This document shows positions 32,434 to 39,142 of a stretch of DNA of 39,142 bases, in pieces. How positions within the stretch are numbered: the first letter of the stretch is position 1; each line of letters begins with the position of its first letter. The notes under the pieces were generated by a model. It was not told the DNA's origin. It did not search any database and saw only the letters and a program-made list of their open reading frames with translations. Where the stretch lies: positions 1-39,142 of the forward strand of contig JAJPJS010000021.1 in assembly GCA_021324115.1 (NCBI GenBank). Reading direction: 5' to 3'. This stretch comes from Nitrososphaerota archaeon (GTDB taxonomy: Archaea; Thermoproteota; Nitrososphaeria; Conexivisphaerales; DTJL01). Made by a program: the position numbers and the translations under genes.

Positions 32434-34619
32434 ATCAACCCATGAATAGCGACCAATTGTCGGAAATGCAGCAGTTTCTAAATGAGCTAAAAACCAAGAT
32501 CAGGGTAGATTCGAATATCTCAATAGAGAAAGTTGGGGACTTGTTCGAGAGTATTCGTAACTTGGAGTCCGCTATCAGCGAGTACCGGACCGCAATTTCG
32601 CAAGATGTCACACCAGATCTTGCCACTGTTGAGAGGCTTCGTCGAAAGTTGACTTTGATAGGTGCTATTCAAAGCATCCAGAACCCATCATATTTTGATG
32701 AGTTTGCATCTACCTTGGCTGAGCATCCGTACTCACTCCCAAAGGCTCTCTTCGATCCTCAAGGTAGGGAAATGGTAACGATAGATTTCCCCGGCAGTCG
32801 ATCGGATCAACAATTCCACAAGGTGAGAATGGACCTTGCACTGGGAATGCTTTACCCGGGATCGTTCACTTACAGATATGGACAGCCGATAAAGGTGGAA
32901 ACAGGTCGCTTCTCACAAAGATTCATAGCAAACCTTAGAATGCACACACTTAGCCCTGATCCAATATTCAAGATGAAGAGAGATGGCAGAATAATTGACG
33001 TTTACAAGCCCATCAGACTCAGAACAATGCAGGTCGTCGATAGAAACCCATTCATATGCAGGAACTGTCTCTCGATTTCTGGCCTGGATGAAGGCTGCTC
33101 GCATGCGCCTCGGATAAAACAACCTCGAAAACTTCCGTCTTCATCAGCGGTTACAGCAAATCAAGAGCTAGAAAGGCAAACAGAAGGCTCTGTGGCGCTC
33201 AGGGCTCCACTGAGCACCGTTATCACTTCAGTCAGTTTCTTGGAGAGATTCAAGGTCGGTCAAGCAGTGCTTGGTTTCGAGAGATCTGCCTTCAGACATG
33301 TCACCATCGTGGACTACGATCCTCCAATAGGCATGATCTTGGAAACGAAAGGAGTGGCCTTCGCCATCAACATACCTCCCGGTGTACTGGACCACCTCAG
33401 CAATATACCAATCCTGGTTCGGGACGTTCTGGCACAGTTACTAGCACACAAGTTGATAGATTCATTCTCTAGAAATGGAATGCCAAGCTACTATCTCGAA
33501 CCAATCCTTTCTGGGGTGATTTCTTCCTTGGGAATGGGGCAAGGCTCAAAGGACGTGACATCGGTTCTAAACACATTCTCATCAAGCAGCTGGGTCGAGA
33601 ATGCGATTCAGGCCACCTTGGCCGAGGGTGCCAATTACTACGAACGCTTTGATGTTCAAGAGCGTAGGTTACGAAGCCTATTCGAGTTACTCTCGCAGCA
33701 ATCGATTGAATTACAGACTATAAAAAACGAGATCAAGAACAGGCTCCTCCATTCGCTGGCGCACAACTTGTTAATCGCAGGATGCGTCACTGCGGGTTGC
33801 CTCCCATCCGATCTCGAATATCTGATATCTGACAACGAAATAGTGCTGTTCGATTCGGTGGATGGAGGAAACGGTTCCTCAGCGATGATTTTTGATTTCA
33901 TCAGCTCAAGAGACTCATTCAGTCTGACTGATGTAGAAGAGCCAACAAAAGAGCGAACTTTCAGGCCAAAATACTTCGATGAGGCATTCGCTGAGTTGAT
34001 GTTACCATGCCAACAAGGGGTATCCGAAAGGATTTTCCACCGCCAACTGCCCGTTCCTACACACCAAGAAATCAGCAGACGAATAACAGCGCTTGAAAGA
34101 CAACGGCAAGCCTATTCAGATGCCTACAAACAAATTTCGCAGATTGGGGTTGAAAACTGCTTCATCGCTTCGCTAGGATTCCATCTTCCGTTGGAGCTAG
34201 GAATGGATGTTCAAGCGGCGGAGAGATTCAAGGAGTCTGCAAGTGTTTGCCTCCATGGTTGCCCAGACTGCTTGGTTCTGGGAAATCGGTGCGAAGAAGG
34301 CGGATTCATGGAGAAGTTCAGCTTGAGTAAGGCTGCATTAGACGAGTATTTCCGATACATGACGAAATCTTATGTGCTTGATTACCGAGCGGAAGATTCG
34401 GTCATTGATTCTACTCTGAACACTCAAGGAGTCGCGATTCTCAGCATGCAGCTTACTCGCCCGGCAGAAGAAGGGTCTACCGATAAATTAGATGCGCGCA
34501 TTGCAGAATTTCGGGGGAGAAGATTGGGAGAACGATTCATCAAATTCGCGGGCTTCTGGGTCGATTCCCCGATCACGAGTAACGATGTCCGATACAGTGC
34601 CCTGTTGGTGCTTGTCTAA
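32430..34619 (+). CDS. DUF1998 (DrmB-like) protein
   Basis: Partner of the helicase, 729 residues. The N-terminal third is helical. A central zinc-type cluster CRNC...C sits near residue 208. The DUF1998 domain contains LLHSLAHNLLIAGCVTAGC (about 447-465), then IVLFDSVDGGNGSS and a C-terminal cluster CLHGCPDC (about 607-614) plus a later C, probably binding metal. DrmB in DISARM forms a complex with the DrmA helicase and aids DNA recognition. In bacterial Dpd the equivalent region is in or beside DpdJ. The start is GTG 32430 (GTGA overlap) or ATG 32442; the stop overlaps the next ATG by one base. All expected DUF1998 motifs seem intact. Confidence 0.82.
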   Translation: MNQPMNSDQLSEMQQFLNELKTKIRVDSNISIEKVGDLFESIRNLESAISEYRTAISQDVTPDLATVERLRRKLTLIGAIQSIQNPSYFDEFASTLAEHPYSLPKALFDPQGREMVTIDFPGSRSDQQFHKVRMDLALGMLYPGSFTYRYGQPIKVETGRFSQRFIANLRMHTLSPDPIFKMKRDGRIIDVYKPIRLRTMQVVDRNPFICRNCLSISGLDEGCSHAPRIKQPRKLPSSSAVTANQELERQTEGSVALRAPLSTVITSVSFLERFKVGQAVLGFERSAFRHVTIVDYDPPIGMILETKGVAFAINIPPGVLDHLSNIPILVRDVLAQLLAHKLIDSFSRNGMPSYYLEPILSGVISSLGMGQGSKDVTSVLNTFSSSSWVENAIQATLAEGANYYERFDVQERRLRSLFELLSQQSIELQTIKNEIKNRLLHSLAHNLLIAGCVTAGCLPSDLEYLISDNEIVLFDSVDGGNGSSAMIFDFISSRDSFSLTDVEEPTKERTFRPKYFDEAFAELMLPCQQGVSERIFHRQLPVPTHQEISRRITALERQRQAYSDAYKQISQIGVENCFIASLGFHLPLELGMDVQAAERFKESASVCLHGCPDCLVLGNRCEEGGFMEKFSLSKAALDEYFRYMTKSYVLDYRAEDSVIDSTLNTQGVAILSMQLTRPAEEGSTDKLDARIAEFRGRRLGERFIKFAGFWVDSPITSNDVRYSALLVLV

Positions 34620-35185
34620 TGGTTCATGTTACAGAAGAGAATGTTGAGATAATAGATGTTGACCTACTGATTCAAGAGTGTCTAAGAGCCAGCGAAGGAA
34701 AAGAGGCCTTCGCATATATTATTTCTCCATTCATTTCAGATTTTATACTTTCGCCTTCATGGCTTTCGTTTGTTAGTAACATAATCGAGGTTGCTGACAT
34801 CGATAGCTATGTGGATCTTGTCGGCTTGCTGCGTCATCATGGGGTCGATGTTAGAGTCGTTACTAGGTCTCCAGCGGACCTTCGCACAACAACCATTTCA
34901 CGTAAATTTATAGATAAGCAAGAAAGAACACTTGCACAGCTGGCTAAGATGGGTTGCGAAATTAGGACGAATGCATCCTTACACGCAAAGGCGACATTGA
35001 CCAGCGGGGGCGTTCTCGCAGGGTCCTTTAACCTTACGCAGTCTGGCAGGTCTTTGAACCTTGAAGCAGGCTTCTACTTTCCAAACACTTTTGGGATAGA
35101 GAAGAGGGAGTATGAGGATAAGCTAGAATGGGCGCAACGATTATTCTCCGAGTCTGTTCCGGTCAACAACTCTCGTCTAAGATGA
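34619..35185 (+). CDS. phospholipase D-like (DrmC/DpdK-type) protein
   Basis: A 188-residue protein of the phospholipase D superfamily. The single HKD-type motif is LHAKATLTSGGVLAGSFNLT (H and K, then the downstream Asn of the 'GSxN' element). Upstream is a typical strand VDVRVVTRSP. With one motif per chain it would act as a dimer and, as in DpdK and DrmC, is a candidate nuclease or phosphodiesterase. It is the last gene of the operon: ATG 34619 overlaps the stop of the DUF1998 gene, and a 389-base gap follows. It has no signal peptide or membrane segment. Confidence 0.8.
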   Translation: MVHVTEENVEIIDVDLLIQECLRASEGKEAFAYIISPFISDFILSPSWLSFVSNIIEVADIDSYVDLVGLLRHHGVDVRVVTRSPADLRTTTISRKFIDKQERTLAQLAKMGCEIRTNASLHAKATLTSGGVLAGSFNLTQSGRSLNLEAGFYFPNTFGIEKREYEDKLEWAQRLFSESVPVNNSRLR

Positions 35186-35574
35186 TCTCCGAGTTGTTCA
35201 TAATATGACGAACTTTGATACCGGCTGGGCCAGCATTAAGTTCTATGCATAGGGTATTTCCGATGACATAGTAACTTGACAAAGCGTTCAACTGGACTAC
35301 TGCCCCAATTATTATAGTCGAGTCCCCCCCCGTCTCGAACCCTTGAGTTGACTATCAACCGGGTGGGGAATCTCTTTCTCCAAAAGAGTGACGAATTTAT
35401 ACTCAGATGGTAAGACCATGGAGGTATGATGAAACCCGGATGGTCTCGGTTCGGAATGACGGAATATATTGGAAGCCGGACCCACCCCTACCGAGGGGTG
35501 GGTCCCACCGGGCCCGCAACCATTTGGGTGCATAAACAGGGTGCCGTTATGGGAGCAACGTTCAGCGTATAACT
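35186..35574. other. intergenic region between Dpd-like operon and integrase
   Basis: No credible gene. It holds a run of eight C (35324-35331) inside a stretch that resembles a tRNA 3' end (35317-35338), a TATA-like TTTATAC near 35397, and the strong hairpin at 35474-35512. A minus-strand frame of 90 codons crosses the hairpin but has no protein-like character. Confidence 0.5.
35474..35512. repeat. GC-rich perfect inverted repeat
   Basis: A perfect 12-bp stem (35478-35489 with 35494-35505, loop ACCG) with partly complementary flanks (GCCGG/CCGGGC). No T-run follows on the plus strand. It could end the upstream operon, mark a recombination site near the integrase, or be a small-RNA hairpin. 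Confidence 0.6.
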
Positions 35575-36205
35575 GTGAACCCACAAACTGAGTTTTTCTG
35601 TGCCATAAGGTCTCCAGTTACTAGGGAGAAATACGGAAAGAAGCTGAATCTTTCCTGAAGCATATGGGAATTGAAGGATTAAAGTTCGAAGAAAGAGCTA
35701 GAAACTTCACGAAAAAGGCTAGGGACACGCAATGGACGACCATGATAATAAACGACTACTTGAGGTCCCAGAGGGAGAGGGCAGAAAATAAGGAGATAGC
35801 AGACTCGTCTGTACCTAGCTATTACGGGCCGATTAAGCTCTTTCTCAAAATGAACGATATAATATTGAACTGGAAGAAGATATCAAGGAGAATACCTAGA
35901 GGTAGTAGCCATGCAAAAGACAAGACACCAACCAAGGATGAGATAAGGAAAATACTAACCTATCCGGATAGGAGGATGAAGCCTATCGTGCTAATTGTAG
36001 TATCTTCAAGAATAAGGGTTGGTGCACCGGATTACCTGAACCTTGAAGACATAGTCCCTGTCGAGAGGGAGAGAAGGGTAATAGCACCTAAGATGACATT
36101 CTACAGGAGACCAATGATGTGTATGAAACCTTCATCTCACCAGACGCCTACGGTGCGCTCCAGGAATACATCGACTTCAGGAAGTCGAAAAATTGTGCAC
36201 CATAA
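35575..36205 (+). pseudogene. decayed thaumarchaeal-type tyrosine recombinase (integrase)
   Basis: Three frames in sequence reconstruct an archaeal integrase. Frame one, from GTG 35575, gives CAIRSPVTREKYGKKLNLS. Frame two, from about 35648, gives FLKHMGIEGLKFEERARNF, YYGPIKLFLKMNDIILNWKK, DKTPTKDEIRKILTYPDRR and the first catalytic Arg region SSRIRVGAPDYL. Frame three, from about 36105, gives NDVYETFISPDAYGALQEYI and then a TAA at 36203. Such integrases from Thaumarchaeota run on another 100 or more residues to the R-H-R-H-Y active site, which is missing. Two frameshifts plus the truncation make it inactive. It marks an old integration event, probably of the neighbouring island. Confidence 0.75.
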
Positions 36206-36820
36206 ATATATGAATAGCTTTAGCAAACAAACAGACTCGGCGGATGCACCGAAAGTCGTATGAGCATACTGTAGATAGTGCGACTTTTCAAAACATCACC
36301 TTTAAAATCGATTTTTGGTAATGTTGCTGATTCTGCAAAATATGGTGAACGTGCGATTGCTGATTGTGAAGGGTCGAGGTGAGGATAAAATTAGACTGAA
36401 ATGCGTGTGCTGTCAGACTGGTATTGCTAAATGTGTCAGTTAGCCCGTCCGTTAGGTTTCAGTGGTCACGTCTATCTTACTCCATGTCGGCTGTTTTCCC
36501 TGAACATGCTAGCATAACAAGCGCCAAAATCCCAAGAACTGCACCAACAATCATACCCAAGACCTCAACAACATCAGCCAAGCAAGAACAAAGAGAGGTT
36601 GATAGAAGAGGTAATCGAGAAAGTATTTGTGTGAGTTAGTTGGGAACCGACATCTGTTATTTCATTTAGGACATGATAGTCGATGAAAACAGGAGCATTA
36701 ACTGTAGATATTGGAATTATGCTGCGATTTTGCATATGATCTTACCCGATCTCTGCTAGTCTTACCCACGTTTTCATCATTCCCACAACCAAAGAAATAA
36801 CCACAGCGACCTTCCTGTCC
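36206..36820. other. gene-poor stretch after the integrase remnant
   Basis: AT-rich and mostly featureless. A TTTAAAATC at 36301-36309 could be a TATA box for the small ORF at 36342. The frame 36424-36639 is Ser/Thr/Pro-rich and not convincing. No tRNA, repeat array or hairpin of note was seen. Confidence 0.5.
36342..36443 (+). CDS. possible 33-residue cysteine-containing peptide
   Basis: ATG 36342 opens MVNVRLLIVKGRGEDKIRLK, followed by CVCCQTG and a further Cys before the stop. A TATA-like TTTAAAATC lies about 36 bases upstream. The four cysteines could bind metal, or this may be the end of a lost larger protein. No Shine-Dalgarno. Low confidence. Confidence 0.22.
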   Translation: MVNVRLLIVKGRGEDKIRLKCVCCQTGIAKCVS

Positions 36821-37262
36821 CTATCCTGGTAGTTTTATAAGTTGATTGAATCCCTTTACTAGTTTTTTGCGGAGCTCCTCCCCAGAATTTGCATGAATAA
36901 GTTTTTCTCCATTAATTGTCGGAGGATTTTTAGGAAAGACAGTTCTATCCCTTTTCCCTATTTCGCAGAAAAACTTGTTTGATTCATTCCAATTTTTGTA
37001 ATGCTTTTGAAGAATGTCTGCGCACCCCCTTAGCTGTTCAACAACTTTCGTGTTTCCTCTTGATTTCATCTCAACTAGCAGTATGATGTTTTTCAAACCC
37101 ACCCTTCTAATCAGCACGTAGTCGCACCGGGCGTTCGTCCAATGTATTAGATCACTATAACATCCATCGATGCAGTAAATCTCAAAATCATTGTTTAGAC
37201 AGCTGAGTTCATCAGGACAATTGTTGCATTTTTCTATGGAAGGATCGAAACGAAACGATCAC
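36821..37262 (-). pseudogene. nuclease-like partner of the OLD-type ATPase, one-base frameshift
   Basis: GTG 37262 overlaps the ATPase stop (GTGA) and opens IVSFRSFHRK. After the five-A run (37229-37233) the sense moves one frame to CNNCPDELSC, YCIDGC, then ARCDYVLI and IILLVEMKSRGN (D...ExK), KVVEQLRGCADILQKHY and a C-terminal helix. Deleting one A gives one protein of about 145 residues. It resembles small proteins often encoded after AAA ATPases: a Cys-rich start followed by 'KCDYLLI....VELKG......QL'. Without the shift, no usual start precedes 37117. It would be the DNA-cutting half of a two-gene defence system. Confidence 0.6.
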
Positions 37263-38761
37263 CTGTCTAGAGCGTAAGAAAGATAGACGTTCTCGTCGTA
37301 AATCTCTTCGCTTATAGTATTGAATTCTGTAATCGAAATGCCTTCTTGTGAAGGTCGAACCTCTTCGGTTAACGTTCCTTCATCAGGTTGCTTGAAAAGG
37401 TAAACTGTACACTTTTCTGGATCAAGTGCTTCTTTGTCATCTATATCGAGTTTGGTACGCTTATTCCGTTGCACTTTGCTTGCCACGATAAGGTTGCTCA
37501 GCTTGGACAAAAGGTAATCACTATGGGTTGTTAGGATAATGTGCACACCCGCATTAACTAGACGAGCAAGAATCTTTGCCAGTTCTCTTATTGCTGCGGG
37601 ATGAAGGTGAGCCTCTGGCTCCTCAATAATTAGCAAATCTTTTTTAGATACGTAGTAGCGCAAGAATAGAACTAATGGCGATATTTCTCCTACCGAAGAC
37701 GCAGCTTGGAGTATGCTTATTTCATGCCCATTGTCAACATATACGAAATCTGCATGTTGTGGTTGGACCTCCTTGACCATGATACGACCACCAATGGTAT
37801 CCTTTTCGAGTTTATCCGCGATTTTCGATATTTCGTCTTCCTTACCTGCTTTGTGTGCACGGAATCTGCGTTGCAAGTCAGGTATTTGGAGAAGTTTCGA
37901 AATGAATTCAGAGTTAGCAGGACTTAGAGGAGGAAGAGACATGCCACGAATTGTCAAGAAAGGAGCCCCTGCAACCAGAGTTGCGGCCAACACTCTATGA
38001 CTCTGCATTACACCTGCCCTAGACGCAGGCAAATAGTACAATTGTTTGCCGCCCGGAGATAACGGTTCCGCTAGCTCACCCGCCAGTTCTTCAGCTATTA
38101 CTATATATAATGGCACAGTATGAAATGGCTTTCGCGAACTCCCTCGTGTTCTATTATTCTGAAGTCGTTGGAGAATTCGGTCGAATACTGGTTGAAGGTT
38201 GAAAGAAAAACTAGAAAACTCAACATCTCCATTCTTGGAAATCTTAACGTCGAAATTTAGCGAATCCGTTGTCAAGATTATTCGAGCGTAATCGGCTCCC
38301 CATTGTATGATCTGGCCAAGGGTCGTTCCCCCGAAGAATCTTGGTAGTTCCTTCTTAATTCCATTAGAAAGTTTCTTTTTCAAATAATTATTAAACTCTT
38401 CTTGGATCTTCGGAAAGGCATTATTTTTTAGGAACTGCATAAGTTCCAAGTTCCCCTTTTCCGCACCTTTTCTCATGCTCTCCTTCTCTATTATCTGTTC
38501 TTCTATTCGTTGGAGTTCTTCTATTTGTCTGAGGGTAAGAAATCTAAAGGTCAAATATTCATCTGGCACGTGACCCATCGCTGGGCCTACAATCATGTCG
38601 TAGATCGCCTTTATCAACAGGGTTGAGTACGATTTGCCTGTGTTGTTTTTCCCAATGAATATGGTCAATGGTCTTAGGGATAATTCAGACTTCCGTATAG
38701 GTCCGAAATTCTCCATAGATAATATGAATTTATCAGCCATCGCAAGTAAGTTGATGGCCAT
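37259..38761 (-). CDS. OLD/ABC-type AAA ATPase
   Basis: ABC-like ATPase of 500 residues with an SMC/RecF-type start: FILSMENFGPIRKSELSL, then Walker A IGKNNTGKS (36-44). A helical insertion follows (about 60-330). Walker B is LLIIEEPEAHLHP (about 379-391) and the switch strand is HIILTTHSDYLLS, as in OLD-family and Gabija-like GajA ATPase heads. No Toprim domain is visible, so the cutting activity must be elsewhere, probably in the overlapping downstream gene. ATG 38740 (residue 8) is a good leaderless start, with a CTTATTA about 26 bases upstream; ATG 38761 gives the longer form. The C-terminal 70 residues are acidic. Confidence 0.82.
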   Translation of the reverse strand: MAINLLAMADKFILSMENFGPIRKSELSLRPLTIFIGKNNTGKSYSTLLIKAIYDMIVGPAMGHVPDEYLTFRFLTLRQIEELQRIEEQIIEKESMRKGAEKGNLELMQFLKNNAFPKIQEEFNNYLKKKLSNGIKKELPRFFGGTTLGQIIQWGADYARIILTTDSLNFDVKISKNGDVEFSSFSFNLQPVFDRILQRLQNNRTRGSSRKPFHTVPLYIVIAEELAGELAEPLSPGGKQLYYLPASRAGVMQSHRVLAATLVAGAPFLTIRGMSLPPLSPANSEFISKLLQIPDLQRRFRAHKAGKEDEISKIADKLEKDTIGGRIMVKEVQPQHADFVYVDNGHEISILQAASSVGEISPLVLFLRYYVSKKDLLIIEEPEAHLHPAAIRELAKILARLVNAGVHIILTTHSDYLLSKLSNLIVASKVQRNKRTKLDIDDKEALDPEKCTVYLFKQPDEGTLTEEVRPSQEGISITEFNTISEEIYDENVYLSYALDR

Positions 38762-39142
38762 ACGGTAATAAGGTTTAGGGCAAACCTATCTGTCATGGAA
38801 GGCTTTGGCTGATGGCTTAATATTATTATATTGACGATCATTGAGCAGCTCTCAGGAGATGTCTCGCATTGTAGTATGTCTTCTATACGAGTGGTTTCTC
38901 CTAAAACTTCATTCACCTACTTCGATCAGGCGATATTCTTCTTGACATTAGAATTGGACAGTACCCTGACTGTAGACCTCATGACCACGGGACCGGGTTC
39001 AGAGTCCAACAATTGAGACTAGACCTTTGCTTTTCGCAGAGAGAGCGAGTGCTCTAAAACCTCCAGATCACTATGCTCTTTTTAGACATAGTGAAGCCGG
39101 GTTTCCTAGGTATGTTCTTAGGAGCATTCAAGTATGGGATGT
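38762..39142. other. intergenic end of window
   Basis: No convincing gene. It includes the upstream region of the ATPase gene and an 8-bp inverted repeat TCACTATG/CATAGTGA (39068-39075 with 39087-39094) whose loop carries five T. The short plus-strand frame 38831-39016 is not protein-like. Confidence 0.45.

Noticed and set aside
29917-35185. Canonical DISARM system
   Set aside because: No DISARM methylase or SNF2-type DrmD adjoins; the trio is in one operon with a DpdA-like enzyme instead.
36424-36639. Plus-strand frame of 71 codons after the integrase
   Set aside because: Ser/Thr/Pro-rich with no ribosome site, promoter or family resemblance.
37259-37261. TGA between the ATPase and nuclease read as selenocysteine or readthrough
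   Set aside because: A GTGA-coupled start plus a one-base indel in the A5 run explains the layout more simply, and no SECIS-like hairpin was noticed.
1-39142. CRISPR arrays, rRNA, complete tRNA genes, insertion-sequence transposases
   Set aside because: No regularly spaced repeats, rRNA-like stretches, full cloverleaf or transposase motifs were seen by eye on either strand.

Overview
The window looks like archaeal accessory DNA: part of an integrated or conjugative mobile element next to a defence island. The archaeal signs are TATA-type promoters about 25 bases ahead of leaderless starts (e.g. 6474-6484, 6881-6890, 23989-23997), a decayed tyrosine recombinase of the kind seen in Thaumarchaeota (Nitrososphaeria) at 35575-36205, and a PCNA-like clamp gene. 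A Thermoproteota/Nitrososphaeria-type host is my best guess, by inference. There is no rRNA, complete tRNA or housekeeping gene.

Layout. (1) 1-3801: a small ORF, a fused restriction-modification protein (nuclease-like domain, N6-adenine methylase, specificity domain; minus strand) and an unknown gene. (2) 3804-11760: a type IV secretion/conjugation-like block. The minus strand carries a TrbL/VirB6-like protein, a two-helix membrane protein, an AbrB-like protein and a PrgI-like protein. The plus strand carries a membrane protein, an ATPase-accessory protein and a large coupling-type ATPase with a nuclease-like and a winged-helix domain. Remnants of other genes lie at 8511-8801, 11530-11760 and 11784-11975. 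(3) 12050-19430: a tightly overlapping plus-strand cargo operon centred on a GHKL ATPase, with good Shine-Dalgarno sites and several TTG/GTG starts. A candidate structured RNA lies on each side, at 12050-12197 and 19153-19426. (4) 19444-23926: defence-type genes, several broken: a two-gene unit with a zinc-ribbon PD-(D/E)xK nuclease, a stop-interrupted DUF4145-like gene, and a frameshifted nuclease overlapping an M48-type peptidase. (5) 24018-35185: an unbroken operon, the most interesting part of the window. It encodes a truncated restriction-type domain, a DpdA-like DNA 7-deazaguanine transglycosylase, a PCNA-like clamp with an extra C-terminal region, an AAA ATPase, a winged-helix-like protein, a DEAD-type helicase, a DUF1998 (DrmB-like) protein and a phospholipase D-like protein. 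(6) 35186-39142: a decayed integrase, sparse DNA, and a minus-strand OLD/ABC-type ATPase coupled to a frameshifted nuclease-like partner.

Working model (inference). The 24-35 kb operon is an archaeal relative of the bacterial Dpd system, which swaps guanine in DNA for a 7-deazaguanine and restricts unmodified DNA. No preQ0 synthesis genes are present, which makes sense if the host's archaeosine pathway supplies the precursor. The PCNA-like clamp is not part of any Dpd or DISARM system I know and suggests recruitment to DNA through a dedicated sliding clamp. Several genes are one indel or one stop from intact, so either the island is decaying or the assembly has homopolymer errors.
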